DNA of 64,000 bases from Symsagittifera roscoffensis (taxonomy: Eukaryota > Xenacoelomorpha > Acoela > Convolutidae), in NCBI RefSeq assembly GCF_963678635.1, contig NC_087067.1, positions 34,012,401-34,076,400 on the forward strand, read 5' to 3'. Shown piece after piece: positions 50,719 to 63,501 of this stretch. Each line of letters begins with the position of its first letter. Positions within the stretch are counted from its first letter, which is position 1. A model generated the notes under the pieces. That model saw only the letters and a program-made list of their open reading frames with translations, did not search any database and was not told where the DNA came from. Both the position numbers and the translations under genes were made by a program.

Positions 50719-51878
50719 ATTTGAGTTACTCCGCTTTCACTTATATCCTTACTAGCATATGTCTATGTACATTAGTTTTAAAACACTCGCCCTCGCGCGA
50801 GAGTAAAAATATGCTCTTATACCATGTAAAATTTTGCACGCTCACGTTATAATTTATGCATTTCAAACAAAATTTTGAAAATTGACATTGTTTGGAATTT
50901 TTTTGGCCCAATGTGTTAAATGGCCAAATCGGCTGGTCAAAACCTATGGAGCGTGTACAAGGTGCCTTGAATGACCATTTATGGCATGATAGCCGCACAT
51001 TCACTGTAAGTGGCATATGAATGGATACCAGCCAGGATACTGTCAGTTGCTTTTAGCCTAATTGTTGTGATAAACTTATTAAATAGGTAAGTATTCAAAT
51101 CTATTTGATAAGTTTTCTTTGAATGCACTCTGCGACAGCGGAGGGCAGCCCAATTCTCTTAAAAAATGCAAGAAAAAAAATTGCACTAACGTAAAAGTTA
51201 GCTTTTAGGCCAATTTTCGTCCAAAATGGCCGAAATTCGGGTCCCCCCAAATTTTCAACTGATGATTACTCCACGTACACTTAAGCTACAAACGTCGTTT
51301 TGGGCTCGTTGGAATCGTCCTGAGCTATAATTTATGAAACAAGATGAAAAAAATGATGTTTCAACGAAAAAAACCAAAAATTTTGAAAATTTCATTTTTT
51401 GCACCACGCTCGATTAGGCTTAACTTTTTGGCATCACCGAGATTTCAAAAGCTTATAACTTTGTGTTGGACCGACGAAATTGGTTCATTTTCTCAGTCCC
51501 CCAAGATTTGACCATGATCTTATGATCCAAATAATAAAATTTGAAAATTTTAAAATTTTTGGGCAAGTTATGGCCGTTCGCGCAATTCACCAGGCTCGAT
51601 TGGGCTTAACTTTTTGACATCACCGAAATTCAAAAGGCTATAACTCAAAGACCCCAAAAGTTATCTCCAATATTTTTGGCCTATCAGCAGCTGATTGTAC
51701 ACAAAATTGATACTGCAAAAGAAATTTTTCGGTTTTCTGTTGTTTTGACCAAAATTTGACCCATTGAAAATTTTTGCACCACGCTCGATTAGGCTTAACT
51801 TTTTGACATCACCGAACTTTAAACAGCAATAACTCTTAGCGTATAAAAGTAAAAGAGATACTTTTGCTTTAAATAAAA

Positions 51879-51996
51879 GCCTACAACACCTGGTGTTCCC
51901 AGGCGGTCTCCCATCCAAGTACTAACCAGGCCCAATGTTGCTTAACTTCGGTGATCGGACGAGAACCGGTGCATTCAACATGGTATGGTCGTAGGC
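51879..51996 (-). rRNA. 5S ribosomal RNA gene, copy 41
   Basis: Standard length; 5'-side G/A site is A. The 5'-side spacer has three extra A in the 23-bp hairpin loop (near 52451). Confidence 0.98.
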
Positions 51997-53159
51997 ATTT
52001 GAGTTACTCCGCTTTCACTTATATCCTTACTAGCATATGTCTATGTACATTAGTTTTAAAACACTCGCCCTCGCGCGAGAGTAAAAATATGCTCTTATAC
52101 CATGTAAAATTTTGCACGCTCACGTTATAATTTATGCATTTCAAACAAAATTTTGAAAATTGACATTGTTTGGAATTTTTTTGACCCAATGTGTTAAATG
52201 GCCAAATCGGCTGGTCAAAACCTATGGAGCGTGTACAAGGTGCCTTGAATGACCATTTATGGCATGATAGCCGCACATTCACTGTAAGTGGCATATGAAT
52301 GGATACCAGCCAGGATACTGTCAGTTGCTTTTAGCCTAATTGTTGTGATAAACTTATTAAATAGGTAAGTATTCAAATCTATTTGATAAGTTTTCTTTGA
52401 ATGCACTCTGCGACAGCGGAGGGCAGCCCAATTCTCTTAAAAAATGCAAGAAAAAAAAAAATTGCACTAACTTAAAAGTTAGCTTTTAGGCCAATTTTCG
52501 TCCAAAATGGCCGAAATTCGGGTCCCCCCAAATTTTCAACTGATGATTACTCCACGTACACTTAAGCTACAAACGTCGTTTTGGGCTCGTTGGAATCGTC
52601 CTGAGCTATAATTTATGAAACAAGATGAAAAAAATGATGTTTCAACGAAAAAAACCAAAAATTTTGAAAATTTCATTTTTTGCACCACGCTCGATTAGGC
52701 TTAACTTTTTGGCATCACCGAGATTTCAAAAGCTTATAACTTTGTGTTGGACCGACGAAATTGGTTCATTTTCTCAGTCCCCCAAGATTTGACCATGATC
52801 TTATGATCCAAGTAATAAAATTTGAAAATTTTAAAATTTTTGGGCAAGTTATGGCCGTTCGCGCAATTCACCAGGCTCGATTGGGCTTAACTTTTTGACA
52901 TCACCGAAATTCAAAAGGCTATAACTCAAAGACCCCAAAAGTTATCTCCAATATTTTTGGCCTATCAGCAGCTGATTGTACACAAAATTGATACTGCAAA
53001 AGAAATTTTTCGGTTTTCTGTTGTTTTGACCAAAATTTGACCCATTGAAAATTTTTGCACCACGCTCGATTAGGCTTAACTTTTTGACATCACCGAACTT
53101 TAAACAGCAATAACTCTTAGCGTATAAAAGTAAAAGAGATACTTTTGCTTTAAATAAAA

Positions 53160-53277
53160 GCCTACAACACCTGGTGTTCCCAGGCGGTCTCCCATCCAAG
53201 TACTAACCAGGCCCAATGTTGCTTAACTTCGGTGATCGGACGAGAACCGGTGCATTCAACATGGTATGGTCGTAGGC
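53160..53277 (-). rRNA. 5S ribosomal RNA gene, copy 42
   Basis: 1281 bp from copy 41. A/G site is G (52812); 5'-side G/A site is A. Confidence 0.98.
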
Positions 53278-54437
53278 ATTTGAGTTACTCCGCTTTCACT
53301 TATATCCTTACTAGCATATGTCTATGTACATTAGTTTTAAAACACTCGCCCTCGCGCGAGAGTAAAAATATGCTCTTATACCATGTAAAATTTTGCACGC
53401 TCACGTTATAATTTATGCATTTCAAACAAAATTTTGAAAATTGACATTGTTTGGAATTTTTTTGACCCAATGTGTTAAATGGCCAAATCGGCTGGTCAAA
53501 ACCTATGGAGCGTGTACAAGGTGCCTTGAATGACCATTTATGGCATGATAGCCGCACATTCACTGTAAGTGGCATATGAATGGATACCAGCCAGGATACT
53601 GTCAGTTGCTTTTAGCCTAATTGTTGTGATAAACTTATTAAATAGGTAAGTATTCAAATCTATTTGATAAGTTTTCTTTGAATGCACTCTGCGACAGCGG
53701 AGGGCAGCCCAATTCTCTTAAAAAATGCAAGAAAAAAAATTGCACTAACTTAAAAGTTAGCTTTTAGGCCAATTTTCGTCCAAAATGGCCGAAATTCGGG
53801 TCCCCCCAAATTTTCAACTGATGATTACTCCACGTACACTTAAGCTACAAACGTCGTTTTGGGCTCGTTGGAATCGTCCTGAGCTATAATTTATGAAACA
53901 AGATGAAAAAAATGATGTTTCAACGAAAAAAACCAAAAATTTTGAAAATTTCATTTTTTGCACCACGCTCGATTAGGCTTAACTTTTTGGCATCACCGAG
54001 ATTTCAAAAGCTTATAACTTTGTGTTGGACCGACGAAATTGGTTCATTTTCTCAGTCCCCCAAGATTTGACCATGATCTTATGATCCAAATAATAAAATT
54101 TGAAAATTTTAAAATTTTTGGGCAAGTTATGGCCGTTCGCGCAATTCACCAGGCTCGATTGGGCTTAACTTTTTGACATCACCGAAATTCAAAAGGCTAT
54201 AACTCAAAGACCCCAAAAGTTATCTCCAATATTTTTGGCCTATCAGCAGCTGATTGTACACAAAATTGATACTGCAAAAGAAATTTTTCGGTTTTCTGTT
54301 GTTTTGACCAAAATTTGACCCATTGAAAATTTTTGCACCACGCTCGATTAGGCTTAACTTTTTGACATCACCGAACTTTAAACAGCAATAACTCTTAGCG
54401 TATAAAAGTAAAAGAGATACTTTTGCTTTAAATAAAA

Positions 54438-54555
54438 GCCTACAACACCTGGTGTTCCCAGGCGGTCTCCCATCCAAGTACTAACCAGGCCCAATGTTGC
54501 TTAACTTCGGTGATCGGACGAGAACCGGTGCATTCAACATGGTATGGTCGTAGGC
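54438..54555 (-). rRNA. 5S ribosomal RNA gene, copy 43
   Basis: Standard length; A/G site is A; 5'-side G/A site is A. Confidence 0.98.
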
Positions 54556-55715
54556 ATTTGAGTTACTCCGCTTTCACTTATATCCTTACTAGCATATGTC
54601 TATGTACATTAGTTTTAAAACACTCGCCCTCGCGCGAGAGTAAAAATATGCTCTTATACCATGTAAAATTTTGCACGCTCACGTTATAATTTATGCATTT
54701 CAAACAAAATTTTGAAAATTGACATTGTTTGGAATTTTTTTGACCCAATGTGTTAAATGGCCAAATCGGCTGGTCAAAACCTATGGAGCGTGTACAAGGT
54801 GCCTTGAATGACCATTTATGGCATGATAGCCGCACATTCACTGTAAGTGGCATATGAATGGATACCAGCCAGGATACTGTCAGTTGCTTTTAGCCTAATT
54901 GTTGTGATAAACTTATTAAATAGGTAAGTATTCAAATCTATTTGATAAGTTTTCTTTGAATGCACTCTGCGACAGCGGAGGGCAGCCCAATTCTCTTAAA
55001 AAATGCAAGAAAAAAAATTGCACTAACTTAAAAGTTAGCTTTTAGGCCAATTTTCGTCCAAAATGGCCGAAATTCGGGTCCCCCCAAATTTTCAACTGAT
55101 GATTACTCCACGTACACTTAAGCTACAAACGTCGTTTTGGGCTCGTTGGAATCGTCCTGAGCTATAATTTATGAAACAAGATGAAAAAAATGATGTTTCA
55201 ACGAAAAAAACCAAAAATTTTGAAAATTTCATTTTTTGCACCACGCTCGATTAGGCTTAACTTTTTGGCATCACCGAGATTTCAAAAGCTTATAACTTTG
55301 TGTTGGACCGACGAAATTGGTTCATTTTCTCAGTCCCCCAAGATTTGACCATGATCTTATGATCCAAGTAATAAAATTTGAAAATTTTAAAATTTTTGGG
55401 CAAGTTATGGCCGTTCGCGCAATTCACCAGGCTCGATTGGGCTTAACTTTTTGACATCACCGAAATTCAAAAGGCTATAACTCAAAGACCCCAAAAGTTA
55501 TCTCCAATATTTTTGGCCTATCAGCAGCTGATTGTACACAAAATTGATACTGCAAAAGAAATTTTTCGGTTTTCTGTTGTTTTGACCAAAATTTGACCCA
55601 TTGAAAATTTTTGCACCACGCTCGATTAGGCTTAACTTTTTGACATCACCGAACTTTAAACAGCAATAACTCTTAGCGTATAAAAGTAAAAGAGATACTT
55701 TTGCTTTAAATAAAA

Positions 55716-55833
55716 GCCTACAACACCTGGTGTTCCCAGGCGGTCTCCCATCCAAGTACTAACCAGGCCCAATGTTGCTTAACTTCGGTGATCGGACGAG
55801 AACCGGTGCATTCAACATGGTATGGTCGTAGGC
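55716..55833 (-). rRNA. 5S ribosomal RNA gene, copy 44
   Basis: Standard length; A/G site is G (55368); 5'-side G/A site is A. The 5'-side spacer has C-to-T at 56271 and a private A-to-G at 56442. Confidence 0.98.
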
Positions 55834-56993
55834 ATTTGAGTTACTCCGCTTTCACTTATATCCTTACTAGCATATGTCTATGTACATTAGTTTTAAAACA
55901 CTCGCCCTCGCGCGAGAGTAAAAATATGCTCTTATACCATGTAAAATTTTGCACGCTCACGTTATAATTTATGCATTTCAAACAAAATTTTGAAAATTGA
56001 CATTGTTTGGAATTTTTTTGACCCAATGTGTTAAATGGCCAAATCGGCTGGTCAAAACCTATGGAGCGTGTACAAGGTGCCTTGAATGACCATTTATGGC
56101 ATGATAGCCGCACATTCACTGTAAGTGGCATATGAATGGATACCAGCCAGGATACTGTCAGTTGCTTTTAGCCTAATTGTTGTGATAAACTTATTAAATA
56201 GGTAAGTATTCAAATCTATTTGATAAGTTTTCTTTGAATGCACTCTGCGACAGCGGAGGGCAGCCCAATTTTCTTAAAAAATGCAAGAAAAAAAATTGCA
56301 CTAACTTAAAAGTTAGCTTTTAGGCCAATTTTCGTCCAAAATGGCCGAAATTCGGGTCCCCCCAAATTTTCAACTGATGATTACTCCACGTACACTTAAG
56401 CTACAAACGTCGTTTTGGGCTCGTTGGAATCGTCCTGAGCTGTAATTTATGAAACAAGATGAAAAAAATGATGTTTCAACGAAAAAAACCAAAAATTTTG
56501 AAAATTTCATTTTTTGCACCACGCTCGATTAGGCTTAACTTTTTGGCATCACCGAGATTTCAAAAGCTTATAACTTTGTGTTGGACCGACGAAATTGGTT
56601 CATTTTCTCAGTCCCCCAAGATTTGACCATGATCTTATGATCCAAGTAATAAAATTTGAAAATTTTAAAATTTTTGGGCAAGTTATGGCCGTTCGCGCAA
56701 TTCACCAGGCTCGATTGGGCTTAACTTTTTGACATCACCGAAATTCAAAAGGCTATAACTCAAAGACCCCAAAAGTTATCTCCAATATTTTTGGCCTATC
56801 AGCAGCTGATTGTACACAAAATTGATACTGCAAAAGAAATTTTTCGGTTTTCTGTTGTTTTGACCAAAATTTGACCCATTGAAAATTTTTGCACCACGCT
56901 CGATTAGGCTTAACTTTTTGACATCACCGAACTTTAAACAGCAATAACTCTTAGCGTATAAAAGTAAAAGAGATACTTTTGCTTTAAATAAAA

Positions 56994-57111
56994 GCCTACA
57001 ACACCTGGTGTTCCCAGGCGGTCTCCCATCCAAGTACTAACCAGGCCCAATGTTGCTTAACTTCGGTGATCGGACGAGAACCGGTGCATTCAACATGGTA
57101 TGGTCGTAGGC
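56994..57111 (-). rRNA. 5S ribosomal RNA gene, copy 45
   Basis: Standard length; A/G site is G (56646); 5'-side G/A site is A. Confidence 0.98.
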
Positions 57112-58271
57112 ATTTGAGTTACTCCGCTTTCACTTATATCCTTACTAGCATATGTCTATGTACATTAGTTTTAAAACACTCGCCCTCGCGCGAGAGTAAA
57201 AATATGCTCTTATACCATGTAAAATTTTGCACGCTCACGTTATAATTTATGCATTTCAAACAAAATTTTGAAAATTGACATTGTTTGGAATTTTTTTGAC
57301 CCAATGTGTTAAATGGCCAAATCGGCTGGTCAAAACCTATGGAGCGTGTACAAGGTGCCTTGAATGACCATTTATGGCATGATAGCCGCACATTCACTGT
57401 AAGTGGCATATGAATGGATACCAGCCAGGATACTGTCAGTTGCTTTTAGCCTAATTGTTGTGATAAACTTATTAAATAGGTAAGTATTCAAATCTATTTG
57501 ATAAGTTTTCTTTGAATGCACTCTGCGACAGCGGAGGGCAGCCCAATTCTCTTAAAAAATGCAAGAAAAAAAATTGCACTAACTTAAAAGTTAGCTTTTA
57601 GGCCAATTTTCGTCCAAAATGGCCGAAATTCGGGTCCCCCCAAATTTTCAACTGATGATTACTCCACGTACACTTAAGCTACAAACGTCGTTTTGGGCTC
57701 GTTGGAATCGTCCTGAGCTATAATTTATGAAACAAGATGAAAAAAATGATGTTTCAACGAAAAAAACCAAAAATTTTGAAAATTTCATTTTTTGCACCAC
57801 GCTCGATTAGGCTTAACTTTTTGGCATCACCGAGATTTCAAAAGCTTATAACTTTGTGTTGGACCGACGAAATTGGTTCATTTTCTCAGTCCCCCAAGAT
57901 TTGACCATGATCTTATGATCCAAATAATAAAATTTGAAAATTTTAAAATTTTTGGGCAAGTTATGGCCGTTCGCGCAATTCACCAGGCTCGATTGGGCTT
58001 AACTTTTTGACATCACCGAAATTCAAAAGGCTATAACTCAAAGACCCCAAAAGTTATCTCCAATATTTTTGGCCTATCAGCAGCTGATTGTACACAAAAT
58101 TGATACTGCAAAAGAAATTTTTCGGTTTTCTGTTGTTTTGACCAAAATTTGACCCATTGAAAATTTTTGCACCACGCTCGATTAGGCTTAACTTTTTGAC
58201 ATCACCGAACTTTAAACAGCAATAACTCTTAGCGTATAAAAGTAAAAGAGATACTTTTGCTTTAAATAAAA

Positions 58272-58389
58272 GCCTACAACACCTGGTGTTCCCAGGCGGT
58301 CTCCCATCCAAGTACTAACCAGGCCCAATGTTGCTTAACTTCGGTGATCGGACGAGAACCGGTGCATTCAACATGGTATGGTCGTAGGC
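58272..58389 (-). rRNA. 5S ribosomal RNA gene, copy 46
   Basis: Standard length; 5'-side G/A site is A. The 5'-side spacer has C-to-T at 58827, the same change as at 56271. Confidence 0.98.
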
Positions 58390-59549
58390 ATTTGAGTTAC
58401 TCCGCTTTCACTTATATCCTTACTAGCATATGTCTATGTACATTAGTTTTAAAACACTCGCCCTCGCGCGAGAGTAAAAATATGCTCTTATACCATGTAA
58501 AATTTTGCACGCTCACGTTATAATTTATGCATTTCAAACAAAATTTTGAAAATTGACATTGTTTGGAATTTTTTTGACCCAATGTGTTAAATGGCCAAAT
58601 CGGCTGGTCAAAACCTATGGAGCGTGTACAAGGTGCCTTGAATGACCATTTATGGCATGATAGCCGCACATTCACTGTAAGTGGCATATGAATGGATACC
58701 AGCCAGGATACTGTCAGTTGCTTTTAGCCTAATTGTTGTGATAAACTTATTAAATAGGTAAGTATTCAAATCTATTTGATAAGTTTTCTTTGAATGCACT
58801 CTGCGACAGCGGAGGGCAGCCCAATTTTCTTAAAAAATGCAAGAAAAAAAATTGCACTAACTTAAAAGTTAGCTTTTAGGCCAATTTTCGTCCAAAATGG
58901 CCGAAATTCGGGTCCCCCCAAATTTTCAACTGATGATTACTCCACGTACACTTAAGCTACAAACGTCGTTTTGGGCTCGTTGGAATCGTCCTGAGCTATA
59001 ATTTATGAAACAAGATGAAAAAAATGATGTTTCAACGAAAAAAACCAAAAATTTTGAAAATTTCATTTTTTGCACCACGCTCGATTAGGCTTAACTTTTT
59101 GGCATCACCGAGATTTCAAAAGCTTATAACTTTGTGTTGGACCGACGAAATTGGTTCATTTTCTCAGTCCCCCAAGATTTGACCATGATCTTATGATCCA
59201 AATAATAAAATTTGAAAATTTTAAAATTTTTGGGCAAGTTATGGCCGTTCGCGCAATTCACCAGGCTCGATTGGGCTTAACTTTTTGACATCACCGAAAT
59301 TCAAAAGGCTATAACTCAAAGACCCCAAAAGTTATCTCCAATATTTTTGGCCTATCAGCAGCTGATTGTACACAAAATTGATACTGCAAAAGAAATTTTT
59401 CGGTTTTCTGTTGTTTTGACCAAAATTTGACCCATTGAAAATTTTTGCACCACGCTCGATTAGGCTTAACTTTTTGACATCACCGAACTTTAAACAGCAA
59501 TAACTCTTAGCGTATAAAAGTAAAAGAGATACTTTTGCTTTAAATAAAA

Positions 59550-59667
59550 GCCTACAACACCTGGTGTTCCCAGGCGGTCTCCCATCCAAGTACTAACCAG
59601 GCCCAATGTTGCTTAACTTCGGTGATCGGACGAGAACCGGTGCATTCAACATGGTATGGTCGTAGGC
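59550..59667 (-). rRNA. 5S ribosomal RNA gene, copy 47
   Basis: Standard length; 5'-side G/A site is A; its 5'-side spacer has the common C at 60105. Confidence 0.98.
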
Positions 59668-60827
59668 ATTTGAGTTACTCCGCTTTCACTTATATCCTTA
59701 CTAGCATATGTCTATGTACATTAGTTTTAAAACACTCGCCCTCGCGCGAGAGTAAAAATATGCTCTTATACCATGTAAAATTTTGCACGCTCACGTTATA
59801 ATTTATGCATTTCAAACAAAATTTTGAAAATTGACATTGTTTGGAATTTTTTTGACCCAATGTGTTAAATGGCCAAATCGGCTGGTCAAAACCTATGGAG
59901 CGTGTACAAGGTGCCTTGAATGACCATTTATGGCATGATAGCCGCACATTCACTGTAAGTGGCATATGAATGGATACCAGCCAGGATACTGTCAGTTGCT
60001 TTTAGCCTAATTGTTGTGATAAACTTATTAAATAGGTAAGTATTCAAATCTATTTGATAAGTTTTCTTTGAATGCACTCTGCGACAGCGGAGGGCAGCCC
60101 AATTCTCTTAAAAAATGCAAGAAAAAAAATTGCACTAACTTAAAAGTTAGCTTTTAGGCCAATTTTCGTCCAAAATGGCCGAAATTCGGGTCCCCCCAAA
60201 TTTTCAACTGATGATTACTCCACGTACACTTAAGCTACAAACGTCGTTTTGGGCTCGTTGGAATCGTCCTGAGCTATAATTTATGAAACAAGATGAAAAA
60301 AATGATGTTTCAACGAAAAAAACCAAAAATTTTGAAAATTTCATTTTTTGCACCACGCTCGATTAGGCTTAACTTTTTGGCATCACCGAGATTTCAAAAG
60401 CTTATAACTTTGTGTTGGACCGACGAAATTGGTTCATTTTCTCAGTCCCCCAAGATTTGACCATGATCTTATGATCCAAATAATAAAATTTGAAAATTTT
60501 AAAATTTTTGGGCAAGTTATGGCCGTTCGCGCAATTCACCAGGCTCGATTGGGCTTAACTTTTTGACATCACCGAAATTCAAAAGGCTATAACTCAAAGA
60601 CCCCAAAAGTTATCTCCAATATTTTTGGCCTATCAGCAGCTGATTGTACACAAAATTGATACTGCAAAAGAAATTTTTCGGTTTTCTGTTGTTTTGACCA
60701 AAATTTGACCCATTGAAAATTTTTGCACCACGCTCGATTAGGCTTAACTTTTTGACATCACCGAACTTTAAACAGCAATAACTCTTAGCGTATAAAAGTA
60801 AAAGAGATACTTTTGCTTTAAATAAAA

Positions 60828-60945
60828 GCCTACAACACCTGGTGTTCCCAGGCGGTCTCCCATCCAAGTACTAACCAGGCCCAATGTTGCTTAACTTCGG
60901 TGATCGGACGAGAACCGGTGCATTCAACATGGTATGGTCGTAGGC
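60828..60945 (-). rRNA. 5S ribosomal RNA gene, copy 48
   Basis: Standard length; 5'-side G/A site is A. The 5'-side spacer has C-to-T at 61383, third member of the alternating series. Confidence 0.98.
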
Positions 60946-62105
60946 ATTTGAGTTACTCCGCTTTCACTTATATCCTTACTAGCATATGTCTATGTACATT
61001 AGTTTTAAAACACTCGCCCTCGCGCGAGAGTAAAAATATGCTCTTATACCATGTAAAATTTTGCACGCTCACGTTATAATTTATGCATTTCAAACAAAAT
61101 TTTGAAAATTGACATTGTTTGGAATTTTTTTGACCCAATGTGTTAAATGGCCAAATCGGCTGGTCAAAACCTATGGAGCGTGTACAAGGTGCCTTGAATG
61201 ACCATTTATGGCATGATAGCCGCACATTCACTGTAAGTGGCATATGAATGGATACCAGCCAGGATACTGTCAGTTGCTTTTAGCCTAATTGTTGTGATAA
61301 ACTTATTAAATAGGTAAGTATTCAAATCTATTTGATAAGTTTTCTTTGAATGCACTCTGCGACAGCGGAGGGCAGCCCAATTTTCTTAAAAAATGCAAGA
61401 AAAAAAATTGCACTAACTTAAAAGTTAGCTTTTAGGCCAATTTTCGTCCAAAATGGCCGAAATTCGGGTCCCCCCAAATTTTCAACTGATGATTACTCCA
61501 CGTACACTTAAGCTACAAACGTCGTTTTGGGCTCGTTGGAATCGTCCTGAGCTATAATTTATGAAACAAGATGAAAAAAATGATGTTTCAACGAAAAAAA
61601 CCAAAAATTTTGAAAATTTCATTTTTTGCACCACGCTCGATTAGGCTTAACTTTTTGGCATCACCGAGATTTCAAAAGCTTATAACTTTGTGTTGGACCG
61701 ACGAAATTGGTTCATTTTCTCAGTCCCCCAAGATTTGACCATGATCTTATGATCCAAATAATAAAATTTGAAAATTTTAAAATTTTTGGGCAAGTTATGG
61801 CCGTTCGCGCAATTCACCAGGCTCGATTGGGCTTAACTTTTTGACATCACCGAAATTCAAAAGGCTATAACTCAAAGACCCCAAAAGTTATCTCCAATAT
61901 TTTTGGCCTATCAGCAGCTGATTGTACACAAAATTGATACTGCAAAAGAAATTTTTCGGTTTTCTGTTGTTTTGACCAAAATTTGACCCATTGAAAATTT
62001 TTGCACCACGCTCGATTAGGCTTAACTTTTTGACATCACCGAACTTTAAACAGCAATAACTCTTAGCGTATAAAAGTAAAAGAGATACTTTTGCTTTAAA
62101 TAAAA

Positions 62106-62223
62106 GCCTACAACACCTGGTGTTCCCAGGCGGTCTCCCATCCAAGTACTAACCAGGCCCAATGTTGCTTAACTTCGGTGATCGGACGAGAACCGGTGCA
62201 TTCAACATGGTATGGTCGTAGGC
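62106..62223 (-). rRNA. 5S ribosomal RNA gene, copy 49
   Basis: Standard length; 5'-side G/A site is A. Confidence 0.98.
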
Positions 62224-63383
62224 ATTTGAGTTACTCCGCTTTCACTTATATCCTTACTAGCATATGTCTATGTACATTAGTTTTAAAACACTCGCCCTCG
62301 CGCGAGAGTAAAAATATGCTCTTATACCATGTAAAATTTTGCACGCTCACGTTATAATTTATGCATTTCAAACAAAATTTTGAAAATTGACATTGTTTGG
62401 AATTTTTTTGACCCAATGTGTTAAATGGCCAAATCGGCTGGTCAAAACCTATGGAGCGTGTACAAGGTGCCTTGAATGACCATTTATGGCATGATAGCCG
62501 CACATTCACTGTAAGTGGCATATGAATGGATACCAGCCAGGATACTGTCAGTTGCTTTTAGCCTAATTGTTGTGATAAACTTATTAAATAGGTAAGTATT
62601 CAAATCTATTTGATAAGTTTTCTTTGAATGCACTCTGCGACAGCGGAGGGCAGCCCAATTCTCTTAAAAAATGCAAGAAAAAAAATTGCACTAACTTAAA
62701 AGTTAGCTTTTAGGCCAATTTTCGTCCAAAATGGCCGAAATTCGGGTCCCCCCAAATTTTCAACTGATGATTACTCCACGTACACTTAAGCTACAAACGT
62801 CGTTTTGGGCTCGTTGGAATCGTCCTGAGCTATAATTTATGAAACAAGATGAAAAAAATGATGTTTCAACGAAAAAAACCAAAAATTTTGAAAATTTCAT
62901 TTTTTGCACCACGCTCGATTAGGCTTAACTTTTTGGCATCACCGAGATTTCAAAAGCTTATAACTTTGTGTTGGACCGACGAAATTGGTTCATTTTCTCA
63001 GTCCCCCAAGATTTGACCATGATCTTATGATCCAAGTAATAAAATTTGAAAATTTTAAAATTTTTGGGCAAGTTATGGCCGTTCGCGCAATTCACCAGGC
63101 TCGATTGGGCTTAACTTTTTGACATCACCGAAATTCAAAAGGCTATAACTCAAAGACCCCAAAAGTTATCTCCAATATTTTTGGCCTATCAGCAGCTGAT
63201 TGTACACAAAATTGATACTGCAAAAGAAATTTTTCGGTTTTCTGTTGTTTTGACCAAAATTTGACCCATTGAAAATTTTTGCACCACGCTCGATTAGGCT
63301 TAACTTTTTGACATCACCGAACTTTAAACAGCAATAACTCTTAGCGTATAAAAGTAAAAGAGATACTTTTGCTTTAAATAAAA

Positions 63384-63501
63384 GCCTACAACACCTGGTG
63401 TTCCCAGGCGGTCTCCCATCCAAGTACTAACCAGGCCCAATGTTGCTTAACTTCGGTGATCGGACGAGAACCGGTGCATTCAACATGGTATGGTCGTAGG
63501 C
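63384..63501 (-). rRNA. 5S ribosomal RNA gene, copy 50
   Basis: Last complete copy. A/G site is G (63036); 5'-side G/A site is G. Its 5'-side spacer is cut by the window end and has two private changes in the 23-bp hairpin (63951 and 63963). Confidence 0.98.
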
